A DNA stretch of 64,000 nucleotides from Pseudomonas sp. NFACC02 (GCF_900110765.1 NZ_FOEO01000002.1:1-64000); one strand, 5' to 3'; shown: positions 1-9,890, numbered from the stretch's first letter. A program made the numbers and translations. Notes: generated from the letters alone by a model not told the origin.

Positions 1-209
1 TAGCGATGCGGGGCCAGAGTCTCGGAGAAAGTCGCCAGGGACCGCAGGCTCAAGGCTTGGGTTAAATGGCCGCTGACCAACGTCACCAACAATTGCCAGG
101 AAGTGCAGCGTTTGACGTAGCGATCAGCTTGATGTGCTTCGACGGATCGCTCGAATGAAGAGCGTGGGATGGCACTGAGCAACTGAGTTAAAAAAGTGCT
201 GGAAAACAT
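1..209 (-). CDS. IS4-family transposase, N-terminal part (partial)
   Basis: Reading the minus strand from the ATG at 207-209 gives an open frame to the window edge, starting MFSSTFLTQLLSAIPRSSFE and continuing through a segment containing ADRYVKRCTSWQ, LLVTLVSGHLTQALSLR and LATFSETLAPHR. This matches the N-terminal domain (DUF4372 type) of IS4-family transposases as I remember it. Only about 69 residues are visible; the DDE catalytic core would lie beyond the edge. No frameshift is seen in the visible part, so the element may be intact. Confidence 0.7.
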   Translation of the reverse strand, partial: MFSSTFLTQLLSAIPRSSFERSVEAHQADRYVKRCTSWQLLVTLVSGHLTQALSLRSLATFSETLAPHR

Positions 210-300
210 GAGTCAAAATCGAGTCTGAAAAATCCGATTATGACTGAAGGCGGCCAACAGCAAGGGGGAGCAAGCTCCCCCTTCGGTTTTTACCGGACAC
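1..300 (-). mobile_element. IS4-type insertion sequence, 5' end (cut by window edge)
   Basis: The left edge carries the start of a minus-strand transposase gene and the DNA leading out to what looks like the element end. A strong stem-loop (262-283, arms AAGGGGGAG/CTCCCCCTT) lies between the transposase start and the presumed terminus near 300 (GTGTCCGGTAAAAACC read on the minus strand). Such end-proximal hairpins are common in insertion sequences and block read-in transcription or translation. The other terminus and any target duplication lie outside the window, so the exact boundary is inferred. Confidence 0.55.
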
Positions 301-340
301 TAGTGACGCGGAGCGTGGGAACGATCAAATAACTTGCCCA

Positions 341-371
341 TAAAAAATCCCGATCTCAATAGACCGGGATT
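341..371 (-). terminator. Rho-independent terminator of the DoxX gene
   Basis: On the minus strand a 7-bp stem (AATCCCG / CGGGATT) with an 11-base loop is followed by a run of T. It lies about 35 bases after the doxX-like stop codon. Confidence 0.65.
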
Positions 372-405
372 CTTCGAAAAAACGCTAGCAAAAAACCGCC
401 ACCCG

Positions 406-843
406 TTACCTGCTGGCAATCAACCGATCCACCGACAGCCGCCCGGCGCCCTCGATCAACACGGCAACTGCAGCACCCAGCAAAGCCAGACCGAACTCAT
501 AACCGTTATTGGCCATGAACAAACCGTTGTGAATGTGCACCGAAAGAATCGCCACCACCAGCATCACCATCAACACCGCCGCGGCAGGGCGTACGAGCAG
601 ACCGAGGAACAGCGCCAGACCGCCAAAAAACTCCGCGCTGCCCGACAACAGCGCCATCAGGTAACCCGGATTCAGCCCCAGACTGGCCATGTACTGACCG
701 GTTCCCTCAAGACCATAGCCACCGAACAGGCCGAACAGTTTCTGGCTGCCGTGAGCCATGAAAATGAGGCCGACGATCATGCGCAGGACAGTGATGCCGT
801 AACCGGCGCGAGTGGAGAACAGCGATTTCAGGGAAGCGTTCAT
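406..843 (-). CDS. DoxX family inner-membrane protein
   Basis: A small four-helix membrane protein (about 145 residues). Hydrophobic helices lie near residues 15-35, 45-65, 70-90 and 105-125. The segment MAHGSQKLFGLFGG in the first helix-loop is typical of the DoxX/DoxD-like family. Members are often tied to sulfur or redox stress, but the biochemical role of this branch is not established. I chose the ATG at 841-843 (MNASLKSLFS) because family members usually begin just before the SLFSTRAGYG segment; an upstream ATG at 858 would add five residues. The gene stands alone and is followed by its own terminator. Confidence 0.85.
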   Translation of the reverse strand: MNASLKSLFSTRAGYGITVLRMIVGLIFMAHGSQKLFGLFGGYGLEGTGQYMASLGLNPGYLMALLSGSAEFFGGLALFLGLLVRPAAAVLMVMLVVAILSVHIHNGLFMANNGYEFGLALLGAAVAVLIEGAGRLSVDRLIASR

Positions 844-943
844 GGCCTTTAATTCCATTGGGTAAGAAGGATTGGCGCCATGATAATCGGATTAATAAAT
901 ATGAAAATCGCAAATATCGCATTGCTAACATCAACTTATTCGA

Positions 944-2365
944 TCATTCCCTGATTGCGACCTTCCGCGAGGAGGGGCTTTCCAGTGAACTGCGCTCCTT
1001 GTCATAGGCCAGATAGTATTTGTTCACGCTGTTCACGTAGCTCACAACGCTCATTCCCACTTGGTCCATTGCCACGCGCTCGACCTGAAAGAACCACTGG
1101 TTGGGGTTCAAGCCCTGACGCTTTGCCTCGGTGCGCATCGCCTGAACCCGCTCGGGCCCCAGGTTGTAGGCGGCCAGCGTGAACGCCATGCGCTCGCGCT
1201 CGTTGATTTTGGGACTGGAGAAAAACTTGCGGCGGATCATCGCCAGGTATTTGCTCGCAGCCTGCACGTTGCCATCGACATCATGGATGTTGTCGACACC
1301 CACCCGCTGCGCCGCTGACGGGGTGATCTGCAACAACCCCGTGGCGCCGCTGCCGCCCTTCGCCACCGGATTGAGCGCTGACTCCTTGAAGGCCAGTGCG
1401 GCAAGGTCGAGCCAGTCCATCTTTTGTGCATCGGCGTGACGCTGCAGGGTTGGACGCAGTTTCTCCAGACGCTGGCGGTCTTCGCGGGCCAGCGGGTAAT
1501 GGACGCGATAAAGGTCTTTATAGGCTTTCTGGAACGCGACGTCCTGATTCGCCGGGGGCTCGTAGGTCTCCAGGAACCGGTCGACCGTGGCATGCAGCAT
1601 CACGGCGTCCTTGCGCACATACCAGTTCATGTCACCTGGGTCGCTCAAGGCCGCCGAACGGTCGACCCGCAACTTGGGCATGACGCGCGCCCATCGTACT
1701 GCGATCGGCTGCTCGACCACGGTCAGATGGTAGATCCCTGCCTGAACCATCTCCAGCACGTCTTCCACTGCGAGGCTGGGGTCCACCCATTCGATTTTCA
1801 CCGGCGGCAACTTGCGCAGGGCCAGTTTCTGATTGAGTTGCACGATGGCTTCGTCCGCCGCGCTGCCGTTGGCGAGCATCACGGTCCGGCCCGAGAGTTG
1901 CTCCGGGTGCCTGAAACTGCGTTCGCCGCGCACGCCGACCACCACCAGCGGCACATGGCTGACCACCGGCTCCGTGGCATCTACATAGTGCGCGGCGCTG
2001 GCATCGAGCAGTTCGCCGGGCGCGACCAGATCGCCTTCCCCGCGCTGCAGCGCGGCAAGCAGTTGATCCTTGGCTTTGGGAATCAGTTTGATCGAGACTT
2101 TCTGGCCGTCTCTGGCGTGGCCGTTGAGGTATTTTTCGAAGGCTTGCAGACGGCGATACTCAACCCCGATGGGTTCACCCTGCACTTCGCCGGAACTGTT
2201 GCGGCTCTGGTTGACCAACACGCGAAGCACTTTGCTGCTGCGAATCGCAGCAAGGTCACGGACCTGGGTTTTCTTGACCACCACGGGTGGTCCGGCAGGA
2301 CGTGCACTCGCATGGGTGGGAACCAGCAACAGGCACAACAACGAGAACAGCGAGGCTCGGATCAT
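944..2365 (-). CDS. MltF-like lytic transglycosylase with substrate-binding domain
   Basis: A 473-residue exported peptidoglycan lytic transglycosylase. Residues 1-21 form a signal peptide ending THASA. Residues of about 35-265 resemble a family 3 solute-binding domain. Residues of about 310-440 form the SLT domain: the catalytic Glu is residue 328 in AFKESALNP, followed by GATGLLQITPSAA and AAYNLGPERV. This is the MltF architecture, in which the N-terminal domain senses muropeptides and modulates cleavage of the glycan backbone to 1,6-anhydro products. The start at 2365 is preceded by GGAG at good spacing; a longer frame upstream has no such signal. It may be a second MltF paralogue rather than canonical MltF, so no symbol is given. 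Confidence 0.88.
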   Translation of the reverse strand: MIRASLFSLLCLLLVPTHASARPAGPPVVVKKTQVRDLAAIRSSKVLRVLVNQSRNSSGEVQGEPIGVEYRRLQAFEKYLNGHARDGQKVSIKLIPKAKDQLLAALQRGEGDLVAPGELLDASAAHYVDATEPVVSHVPLVVVGVRGERSFRHPEQLSGRTVMLANGSAADEAIVQLNQKLALRKLPPVKIEWVDPSLAVEDVLEMVQAGIYHLTVVEQPIAVRWARVMPKLRVDRSAALSDPGDMNWYVRKDAVMLHATVDRFLETYEPPANQDVAFQKAYKDLYRVHYPLAREDRQRLEKLRPTLQRHADAQKMDWLDLAALAFKESALNPVAKGGSGATGLLQITPSAAQRVGVDNIHDVDGNVQAASKYLAMIRRKFFSSPKINERERMAFTLAAYNLGPERVQAMRTEAKRQGLNPNQWFFQVERVAMDQVGMSVVSYVNSVNKYYLAYDKERSSLESPSSRKVAIRE

Positions 2366-2552
2366 TGACGCTCCGGGAAAATGCCGAAAAAAACGGGCTT
2401 GAAGTCTGTGTCGGGCAGTCGCGGCACCGCAGACAGGTTCTGCAGCCCACACCCTCACAGGGATCTAATAATTCTAAGCAGCTGAGACTGCTTGTTTTTT
2501 TATCGCTTCAATCGCTCTGGTATTCTTCTCGGCCTCCGGCCTGAGGTGAACC

Positions 2553-3407
2553 ATGCAACTAATCGACATCGGCGTCAACCTGACCAACCCAAGCTTCGCC
2601 GCGAAAGAGCGGGAGGTGCTCGAACGCGCCTACACCGCTGGCGTGGCTCAATTGATCCTCACCGGTACCGGCGTCGAAAGCAGCGAACAGGCGTTACAGA
2701 TGTGCCGCCAACTGGACGAAAGCGGCCAGCGCCTGTTCAGTACCGCAGGGGTACACCCCCATTCGGCGAGCGATTGGACCGTCGACACCGAGAAACAGTT
2801 GCGAGCCCTGTTAACAGAAAATCCGGTACGTGCCGTCGGCGAATGCGGGCTGGATTTCAACCGCGATTTCTCGCCGCGCCCACAACAGGAAAAGGTCCTC
2901 GAAGCGCACCTGGCCCTTGCGGTCGCCTTGCAGTTGCCTGTGTTCCTGCACGAGCGCGACGCCGATGAACGGCTGCTGGCCATCTTGCGGGACTATCGGG
3001 ATCATTTGCCGGCTGCCGTGGTGCATTGCTTCACCGGGGAAAAGCGCGCGCTGTTCAGTTATCTGGACATGGACCTGCACATCGGTATCACGGGCTGGAT
3101 CTGCGACGAGCGACGAGGCACTCACCTGCACCCGCTGGTCCGCGAAATCCCGCGTGGCCGCTTGATGCTGGAAAGCGATGCGCCCTATCTGCTGCCTCGC
3201 AGCCTGCGACCGAAACCGAAAAACGGCCGCAATGAGCCTGCGTACCTCCCCGAAGTACTGCGCGAAGTCGCGTTGCACCGCGGGGAAAGCGAAGCCGACG
3301 TGGCCGCTCATACCACGGCATGCGCGCGCGCGTTCTTTTCGCTGCCTGTGGTCGAGCGACTGGCGACCGAGCGGGATTCGGACATTGACCCAGATCAACG
3401 CGGCTGA
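2553..3407 (+). CDS. tatD: TatD family metal-dependent DNase
   Basis: A 284-residue TIM-barrel hydrolase of the TatD family (3'-5' exonuclease and DNA repair in E. coli). Signature pieces are IDIGVNLTN at the N-terminus (the family's metal-binding HxH position is altered here to DIGVNL, as in E. coli TatD), [27 protein letters not shown] and [13 protein letters not shown]. The length is slightly above the usual 260 residues because of a C-terminal tail. The start has GAGGTG four bases upstream. It is divergent from the MltF-like gene and is followed by a chemoreceptor in the same direction. Confidence 0.9.
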   Translation: MQLIDIGVNLTNPSFAAKEREVLERAYTAGVAQLILTGTGVESSEQALQMCRQLDESGQRLFSTAGVHPHSASDWTVDTEKQLRALLTENPVRAVGECGLDFNRDFSPRPQQEKVLEAHLALAVALQLPVFLHERDADERLLAILRDYRDHLPAAVVHCFTGEKRALFSYLDMDLHIGITGWICDERRGTHLHPLVREIPRGRLMLESDAPYLLPRSLRPKPKNGRNEPAYLPEVLREVALHRGESEADVAAHTTACARAFFSLPVVERLATERDSDIDPDQRG

Positions 3408-3488
3408 CCGGTTGACCTGAAACAATACTGGCACCTTGCCTTGCCACGTGTCATCACCGACACGTACCACTCACAGAAGAGCTTTCTC

Positions 3489-4808
3489 ATGGGCCGCTGG
3501 TTGAGCAACATCTCGCTGAAATACAAGTTCTGGGCGGTCAACGCCGTTGCGTTCTTCACCACCCTGCTGCTGGTGCTTTACGCCCTACAGATCGAACAAC
3601 ACGCCCGCGCCGACGACGCCCAGGTGTTCCAACAGGCTCAGCACCGACTGCTGGCGGCCTGGCCAGCCGGGCAACCGGTTCCGAGCCTCCCGCCCCTCGC
3701 CGCGCCACCCTCCTTCGAGCAGGTACTGACCGAGCATGTCGGCCATTACGCCATCGCCGTGTTCGTGTTGATGCTCATCATGCTCGGCGCCTCACAATTG
3801 TTGATCCGGTTCTTGCTGAGCCACCTCAACACCCTCAAGGACGTGATGCTGCACGTCGAGCAAAGCGGCGACCTGTCCGCCCGGGTGCCGCTGGCCGGCG
3901 AAGACGAGGTCGGGCAGATGGCCAAGGCCTTCAACGCCATGCAGGCGGGTTATCAACGCATTGTCGGCACCGTGGCTCAGTCGGCGGCGCGGCTGGATCA
4001 AGGCGCGGTGCATCTGGCCTCCGGCATGAACGATGTACGCCAGGGAATGTTGGGTCAGCAGAGCGAAACCGATCAGGTCGCCACGGCCATCAACGAGATG
4101 ACCGCCACGGTCCATCACATTGCCCAGCACGCCAGCGCTACCCGAGACCAGTCGCAAAACGCCGATACGCTCGCGGGCAGCGGAAAAGAGGTGGTGGACC
4201 GAGTACAGGCGTCGATCTCCGGGCTGTCCAATGGCGTACAGCAAACCGCCGGCATGATCCAGCGGCTTGCCCAGGACAGTCAGAAGATCAACAGCGTGGT
4301 CAGCGTGATTCACAGCATCGCCGAACAAACCAACCTGCTGGCGCTCAACGCCGCCATCGAAGCGGCGCGGGCCGGCGATATGGGCCGTGGATTCGCGGTG
4401 GTCGCCGATGAGGTGCGCAACCTGGCCAGACGCGTGCAAACCTCGACCGACGAAATCACGACCATGATTTCGGACCTGCAGGCCGGCACACGTGATGCCG
4501 TGGATTTCATGCAGGAGAGCTCGTTCAAGGCCGACGACTGTGTGCTGCAGGCGCGGGAAGCCGGAGAAGCGCTGTCGGCGATTACCGAAGCCGTCGCACA
4601 AATGCGGGAGAGCAACACCCAGATTGCCGTGGCCGCGCAGCAGCAAAGTCAGGTGGCGGAGGAAATGAATCGCGCGGTCGTCAGCATCCGTGACGTCACG
4701 GAGCGCACGGTGCGCCAGACCGTCGATTCGGCGAGCACCAGCGATGAACTGGCGACGCTGGCAGGCGAATTGAATACGGCGATCCGGCAGCTAAAGGTCA
4801 CGGGGTAA
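3489..4808 (+). CDS. Methyl-accepting chemotaxis protein
   Basis: A 439-residue chemoreceptor. The first membrane helix (about 14-34) is followed by a short periplasmic segment of roughly 60 residues and a second helix (about 97-120). A HAMP linker follows, then a signalling domain with the hairpin [20 protein letters not shown] and [17 protein letters not shown], which binds CheW and CheA. The periplasmic part is too short for a folded dCACHE or four-helix ligand domain, so the sensed signal is unclear. The start at 3489 is preferred over the frame's upstream ATG because the hydrophobic N-terminus begins directly after it. Confidence 0.92.
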   Translation: MGRWLSNISLKYKFWAVNAVAFFTTLLLVLYALQIEQHARADDAQVFQQAQHRLLAAWPAGQPVPSLPPLAAPPSFEQVLTEHVGHYAIAVFVLMLIMLGASQLLIRFLLSHLNTLKDVMLHVEQSGDLSARVPLAGEDEVGQMAKAFNAMQAGYQRIVGTVAQSAARLDQGAVHLASGMNDVRQGMLGQQSETDQVATAINEMTATVHHIAQHASATRDQSQNADTLAGSGKEVVDRVQASISGLSNGVQQTAGMIQRLAQDSQKINSVVSVIHSIAEQTNLLALNAAIEAARAGDMGRGFAVVADEVRNLARRVQTSTDEITTMISDLQAGTRDAVDFMQESSFKADDCVLQAREAGEALSAITEAVAQMRESNTQIAVAAQQQSQVAEEMNRAVVSIRDVTERTVRQTVDSASTSDELATLAGELNTAIRQLKVTG

Positions 4809-4935
4809 GGCCTATTACCTTTCCCCATGCTGCCTATCACACCGATAGCAAACCTCGATTCGCCGTCCGACGGCAGCGGGCCTATTCTGAACCCATCGAA
4901 AACGGTTCTTATTCAGGCTTTGCGAGGTCACCATC

Positions 4936-5157
4936 ATGCCCAAGTTCATTACCAACCTGCACCTTGACCACGTCTTCACGGCCGCCAACACCTCCGGCAT
5001 GCCGTCCAGTCTGGTGCTGTCGTCTCTGGCGTTCCCGCTGTCGATCGTCTCAGGGCTGCTCCTGCTCGATGGCGCCCTGAGTGCCAGCGTGACCTCCGCC
5101 GCCATTGGCGTCCTGGGTCTGGTCGCGGCACAGGCCATCAAAAGCCGAGGCCAGTAA
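4936..5157 (+). CDS. Small predicted membrane protein, unknown function
   Basis: A 73-residue open frame with a good ribosome site (GAGGT seven bases before the ATG). The C-terminal half holds two hydrophobic stretches (about 27-45 and 50-65), so a small inner-membrane hairpin is likely. I do not recognise a named family. It lies in a short gap between the chemoreceptor and a convergent thioesterase gene. The coding call rests on the ribosome site and the membrane-like composition. Confidence 0.6.
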   Translation: MPKFITNLHLDHVFTAANTSGMPSSLVLSSLAFPLSIVSGLLLLDGALSASVTSAAIGVLGLVAAQAIKSRGQ

Positions 5158-5219
5158 GGCCTTGGCGGCTGAGTACCTTAGTCCAGGGTCCAGGCGCTGC
5201 CGGTACACCCTCGCTGCGT

Positions 5220-6008
5220 TTATCCAAACACCGTCACGGTCTGACGGCTGATTGCAATCAGTTCCCCTTTCGGGGTCCACACGCCCGCTGCCGCGTGGCC
5301 ATAACCATCTCGCGCGTGCTCGATCACCGCCTTGTACTGGGTCCAGTCGTGAGTGGTGAGCTGAGGCAAGGGCTGCACGAATTCGATGGTCCACGTCAGC
5401 GAACTGCCCGGTGCCGGTTTATTCAAGTGCGGTAATACGGCAGGCGGCCAACTGTCGACGAGCGCGAGCAGATGCGCCTCGGTCAGCTTCTCCTCTTCCA
5501 CGTCCTTCAAGCGCACATAGCCACCGATGGCTCGCGACTGCGTGTGGGTGAACGGCAGCCCGCCCAGCGCCCAGCGCATGTCGATGAAACGCAGGTACTC
5601 AGGCATCGCCCCGGAAACGAACGGCAATGCCGGTGTATCATTCACGGGCTTGAGCGCAGGCGCAGGCTCGGCTTCAACGACAATCATAGATTCGCGAGGT
5701 GCGCCGAAACTGCCCTGAACCAATGTGACGGTTTCGCCGTTCTGCACGGCGCGTCCCAGCACCTGACTGACCGCCTTGCCCTCGCGCAGGATTTCCACCT
5801 CAAATGAAATCGGCGTGTCGACCGCCGGCGGACCGACGAAACAGATCGCCAGCGAACGAACCGGCCGATCGACCTTCGCGCGCATGGCCTCGAACTGCAG
5901 CGCCGCGATCAAGCCACCGAAACACGAGCGGCCCTGAGACCACGATGCAGGAATGGTCACCGACTGCGGGTTATCGCGAACGGCTTCTAGTAATTGGGAG
6001 AATGTCAT
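5220..6008 (-). CDS. Acyl-CoA thioesterase family protein (double hotdog)
   Basis: A 262-residue protein of the TesB-like thioesterase family. It shows two hotdog-like halves: an N-terminal half with SWSQGRSCFGGLIAALQFEAM and a C-terminal half with RAIGGYVRL and a tail containing GVWTPKGELIAISRQTVTV. These enzymes hydrolyse acyl-CoA to free acid and CoA; the chain-length preference cannot be read. The start at 6008 has GGAG five bases upstream, so the six residues before it in the longer frame are excluded. It lies downstream of the CHAD gene on the same strand, separated by about 110 bases. Confidence 0.85.
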   Translation of the reverse strand: MTFSQLLEAVRDNPQSVTIPASWSQGRSCFGGLIAALQFEAMRAKVDRPVRSLAICFVGPPAVDTPISFEVEILREGKAVSQVLGRAVQNGETVTLVQGSFGAPRESMIVVEAEPAPALKPVNDTPALPFVSGAMPEYLRFIDMRWALGGLPFTHTQSRAIGGYVRLKDVEEEKLTEAHLLALVDSWPPAVLPHLNKPAPGSSLTWTIEFVQPLPQLTTHDWTQYKAVIEHARDGYGHAAAGVWTPKGELIAISRQTVTVFG

Positions 6009-6118
6009 GCGCACTCCATGTGGCAACCAGTGAAACGGTGGGTAACGTGCAGAATCTTATCGAGGGCAATGGCCACAGGACAGCGCTCATATGCGCCAAT
6101 CCTGCGGCCTGATCGGGA

Positions 6119-6898
6119 TCAGTGCGTGGGTGCGTCACCGAAGCAGGCGTGAAACAGCCGCTCCAGCGCTTTGTCGGACTTCGCTTCGGCGCGCAGAATT
6201 CCCAGCTCCCAACCGGCGATGCAGGGCGTAAGGTCGGCATGCTGTTCGGCCTGCGCCAGCCATTGCAGATGGTCGTGCCAGTCACCCAGCGCGCCTTGCG
6301 CCGACTTGAGCCGTTTCTGCAGGCCTTGCGGCTGATGGCTCAGCTCGGGATACGCTTCTGCCGCATACCGGACGCGCTTGATCAACAACCGCAGGCGGTG
6401 CCGATCATGGGCCGGATCAGCCATGGCTTCGCGCAGGGTCTTCCACTGTTTGTCCATGCGTTTTTCGATGCGTTGGCGCAGCTTCTTCAGCAGGCCATGG
6501 CGTTGTTGCGCACGCAGAAACGACGGAAGCTGGTCCAGCACCCCGAACAAGCGATTGAGCTCAGCCGAGCTGGCGACCCGTGGGCAAGCGGACGCAAGGT
6601 GCTTCTCCCGTTTGACGGCCGGCTGATCCATCCCCTGCATGCGCAGGTACGCAGCCAGCACTTGCATGTCACGCAGGGGCGTCGTCAGGTCGCCCACCCC
6701 TTTGGCGGCTTCCTCGACCTGATCCATGCCTGGCAACCCGCGCAAAGGCCGAAGCACGCTGCGCAGACGCCGGACTGTGGTGCGCAGGTCGTGCAGCGCC
6801 TCGCTGTCCGTGGAGGCCACCAGGCGTGCGTGACAAGCCAGCAACTTGACGTTGAAGCTGAGAATCTCGGCGATCAAATGATCGACCATAGTGGACAT
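6119..6898 (-). CDS. CHAD domain protein
   Basis: A 259-residue all-helical protein carrying a CHAD domain (conserved histidine alpha-helical domain). Basic, His-bearing helices such as ALHDLRTTVRRLRSVLRPL near residues 35-55 and HRLRLLIKRVRYAAEAY near 165-185 match the repeated pattern that binds inorganic polyphosphate. No CYTH triphosphatase domain is fused to it. Polyphosphate binding and granule association is known for the family; the role here is inference. It is transcribed in the same direction as tgpA upstream, about 20 bases away, and may belong to that operon. Confidence 0.85.
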   Translation of the reverse strand: MSTMVDHLIAEILSFNVKLLACHARLVASTDSEALHDLRTTVRRLRSVLRPLRGLPGMDQVEEAAKGVGDLTTPLRDMQVLAAYLRMQGMDQPAVKREKHLASACPRVASSAELNRLFGVLDQLPSFLRAQQRHGLLKKLRQRIEKRMDKQWKTLREAMADPAHDRHRLRLLIKRVRYAAEAYPELSHQPQGLQKRLKSAQGALGDWHDHLQWLAQAEQHADLTPCIAGWELGILRAEAKSDKALERLFHACFGDAPTH

Positions 6899-6919
6899 GA
6901 AGTACTCCTAGGATGTCTG

Positions 6920-8920
6920 TTAGGGCTGCCTGTCCTTCACTGCCGACAGGCGCCAGGGCAAGCGACGACGCAGGTATTTCAACCGTCGCCGCAATGGAGC
7001 GACCGAACCGGAAACGCCGGCATAACGTTGCGCTTCAAATTCACGGGCAAAACCTTCGATGGCGTCCGCGTGTGCCGGAAAGCGCTGGGCCGCGCGCGCG
7101 GCGAACGCTTGCGCGCCCTCACCTGGTTGACGTCTGAGACCGTGGCGCGCAAGCAGTCGTTCGAAGGCGTTGAACAACCGAAGCTGCGAATCGGTTTCCC
7201 GTCGCCACGGTTTGAACAGCCACAGCGCGATCAGCCCGAGGATAACCACGGCGCCACCGGCGAAGACCGGCGCCTGGAAGCCGGAGAACCAGCGCCCCAG
7301 CACCTGCAATTGCTGCTGTCCCTGATAACCGAGGACCCAACGCTGCCAGCCGTAATTGAGGTTATCCCAACTCAGACGAATCGAATTGAACCACGCCAGA
7401 TGCCGATAACGCAGCGCCGACATCGGCGAGTCCGACAGAAAGTCTTCATCGGCCGCCAGCGCCTGCTCAAGCCCCTGCTCGATCCGCGCAGGCGCCACGG
7501 CGGCCGTCGGATCGACACTGCGCCAGCCGATGCCCGGCTGCCAGTATTCCACCCAGGCGTGAGCGTCAAACTGGCGCACGCTGATGTAGTTGCCGTCCGG
7601 GTTCAACTCGCCGCCCTGATAGCCGGCCACCACGCGTGCGGGAATGCCTGCGGCCCGCAGTACGTAGGTCATCGCCCCGGCGTAATGGGCGCAGAAGCCG
7701 GCGCGACTGCCGAACAGAAACTCATCGATGCTGTTGGGACCCAGCGCGGGCGGTTTGAGGGTGTAATGGAACGGCTGCTCGGTAAAGTACGACAACAACG
7801 CGTCGACCAGCGCGTCGGGTTTGCCGTAGCGTCGGTGCAGATCGGCGGCGAACTCGCGTGCTTCGGGGTTGCCCTTGGCCGGCAGTTGTAGATTCTGCAT
7901 CCGCCCGCCTTCGCTGAGCACGGTTTCACGCACGGCATCCGGCCAGGCATTGACGCTGTAGAGCATCGACTGCTCGATGGGGCGTCGGCGCTGCCAGCGA
8001 AAGTCACTCATCTGGCGAACGCCGGCCAGTTCGACTTCACCGACATCCAGGGTCATCAGCCACGGCTTTCCGGTCGGCTCCATAACCACGCTGTAGCTGA
8101 GTTGTTCACCTTGCCTGTGCCAGTCAGGTGCATCCGGCACTTGCGCACGGGAGGATTGCGACCAGCGTCGCCCGTCGAACTGCTCCAGCGTCAGGCCACG
8201 CCAGTACTGCAGATTGCGCGGCGGCGTGGGCCCCTCGAAACTGGCCCTGAACACAAGCGCCGCGGACTTGCTCAGTTCTGCGATGTCACCCGGCGCCATG
8301 CTGTCGGACAGCCCCGTCAGCGCCTTGTTGCCGGGTTGTGGCAGCGACCACAACGGATCCAGGCGCGGAAAGAACAGAAACAACAACAGCATCAGCGGCA
8401 CCGCCTGCAACAGCAGCTTGACCGACAGCATCAAGGTGCTCGCGGGTTTGCTGGACACCGTCGATTGCTGCAGGCCAATCAATGCGGCCAGCAGGGTCGC
8501 AATCGGCAGCAGCGTGAACAGCCCCCAGAGCATCGCGTCTTCGAACAGATAGCCCACGGCAACGCAAAAGAACCCCAGGAAAATCAGCACCAGCGCGTCA
8601 CGCCGGGTCTGCATCTCCAGCATCTTCAGGATGAATGCGGCGATCAGCAACGCGGCTCCAGCGTCCAGCCCGACCAGACTGCCGCGCGCAAGAAAGATGC
8701 CGCCCGCCGTCCCCACCAGCAACCCCGCTTTGATCCAGGTGCCGGGCATACGCACCCGCATCTGGAAAATCTGGATGCGCCAGAACGTGCAAGCCAACCA
8801 CAAGACGATCAGGGAAACGGGAATGTGCAGCGCGAACGGTACGATGACCAAGGCCTGGGCGATCAACAGCCAGTTGAGGCTGACACGCGGAATCGGTTGG
8901 GCAAGATGGGCCGAGGTCAT
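6920..8920 (-). CDS. tgpA: TgpA transglutaminase-like membrane protein
   Basis: A 666-residue inner-membrane protein matching P. aeruginosa TgpA (PA2873) in length and architecture. An N-terminal block of about five to six membrane helices (about 15-200, DUF3488) is followed by a periplasmic transglutaminase-like domain with the catalytic Cys in GSRAGFCAHYAGAM, the His in QFDAHAWVEY and the Asp in WRSVDPTAA. A further helix near 560 precedes a cytoplasmic tail (DUF4129 type). TgpA was reported as important for viability in P. aeruginosa; its substrate is not known. The start at 8920 (MTSAHLAQ) follows GGACGG; the longer frame reads into the DUF58 gene and is not used. Confidence 0.9.
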   Translation of the reverse strand: MTSAHLAQPIPRVSLNWLLIAQALVIVPFALHIPVSLIVLWLACTFWRIQIFQMRVRMPGTWIKAGLLVGTAGGIFLARGSLVGLDAGAALLIAAFILKMLEMQTRRDALVLIFLGFFCVAVGYLFEDAMLWGLFTLLPIATLLAALIGLQQSTVSSKPASTLMLSVKLLLQAVPLMLLLFLFFPRLDPLWSLPQPGNKALTGLSDSMAPGDIAELSKSAALVFRASFEGPTPPRNLQYWRGLTLEQFDGRRWSQSSRAQVPDAPDWHRQGEQLSYSVVMEPTGKPWLMTLDVGEVELAGVRQMSDFRWQRRRPIEQSMLYSVNAWPDAVRETVLSEGGRMQNLQLPAKGNPEAREFAADLHRRYGKPDALVDALLSYFTEQPFHYTLKPPALGPNSIDEFLFGSRAGFCAHYAGAMTYVLRAAGIPARVVAGYQGGELNPDGNYISVRQFDAHAWVEYWQPGIGWRSVDPTAAVAPARIEQGLEQALAADEDFLSDSPMSALRYRHLAWFNSIRLSWDNLNYGWQRWVLGYQGQQQLQVLGRWFSGFQAPVFAGGAVVILGLIALWLFKPWRRETDSQLRLFNAFERLLARHGLRRQPGEGAQAFAARAAQRFPAHADAIEGFAREFEAQRYAGVSGSVAPLRRRLKYLRRRLPWRLSAVKDRQP

Positions 8921-8933
8921 GACCGCACCGTCC

Positions 8934-9890
8934 TCATGCCCGTACGCCGTACAGCGCCAGTTGCCGCAAACAGGCTTCCCGGTGCGCGTCACCGCTGTCC
9001 ACCGCGGACAGAAAACCCGGCAGGCGCAAGGCAAACGGCTGCTGACGTTGAGACAACTCCAGCACCCAGTAGCACAGCCGCGACAGACGCTCTTCGATAT
9101 CGCCCCCCAACGCCATGAAATCCAGACACAAGTCATTGCCACTGAGGTCGGTGAACACCTTGACCATCAACCCTTGCCCGCGCGACCAGGCTTTCCAGTG
9201 CATGCGGCGCATCGAATCGCCGGGTTGCCACAGGCGCAGCCCCTGATAATCATCGACACCCTGCCCCCGCGTGGCCTGGCCGTCATCTTCGGCATGAGGC
9301 TGCACGCCTTGCAGCAACGGCATGCTGCCAGGCACCGGGCGCGGATAGATCAACACCGTCTGCTCCAGGTCCAGCCAGCTCCAGGCGCGGAATATGCCCA
9401 AGGGAAACACGCTTTCAACCCGCAGGCGCGGCGCCCGCAACCAACCCCGACTCACGGCGGGCAACGTCAGCGCGATATCGACCTGACGCTCTGGATCGAC
9501 GTCGGTCTGTTCCAGTTGCTCGCGGTCCCAACCTAATGCGATGGCCTGATGACCGTTCGAGCGGCTTTCCAGGCGCAGGCGCAACTGCACCGGCTCACCG
9601 ACAAACACTGAACGGGCATTGCCGGCGCTGAGGATCAAGCCACTGAAATTACGATACGTGTGCAGAATCGCGAGGATTCCCACCGACACCATGAGAAAGG
9701 TCAGGCCATAGGCCAGGCTGTTCTGGTAATTGATCGCCACCAGTAACAGCAAAAACAGCACCAACGCGTACGTACCGCCGACCCGGGTCGGCAGTATGAA
9801 GATTCGACGGTGATCCAGCTCGATCCGCGACGCCGGCGGAATACGACGTCCCACCCAGCGCTGCCAGACCGGTTTGAACTGTGAAATCAA
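8934..9890 (-). CDS. DUF58 domain protein
   Basis: A 318-residue protein with two membrane helices near residues 38-75 and a soluble C-terminal DUF58 domain containing the signature YQGLRLWQPGDSMRRMHWKA. DUF58 proteins almost always sit between a MoxR ATPase and a transglutaminase protein, as here. They are thought to be adaptor-like proteins with a vWA-related fold working with the ATPase. The start codon overlaps the stop of the MoxR gene by four bases and tgpA begins 13 bases after its stop, so the three are translationally linked. Confidence 0.9.
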   Translation of the reverse strand: MISQFKPVWQRWVGRRIPPASRIELDHRRIFILPTRVGGTYALVLFLLLLVAINYQNSLAYGLTFLMVSVGILAILHTYRNFSGLILSAGNARSVFVGEPVQLRLRLESRSNGHQAIALGWDREQLEQTDVDPERQVDIALTLPAVSRGWLRAPRLRVESVFPLGIFRAWSWLDLEQTVLIYPRPVPGSMPLLQGVQPHAEDDGQATRGQGVDDYQGLRLWQPGDSMRRMHWKAWSRGQGLMVKVFTDLSGNDLCLDFMALGGDIEERLSRLCYWVLELSQRQQPFALRLPGFLSAVDSGDAHREACLRQLALYGVRA

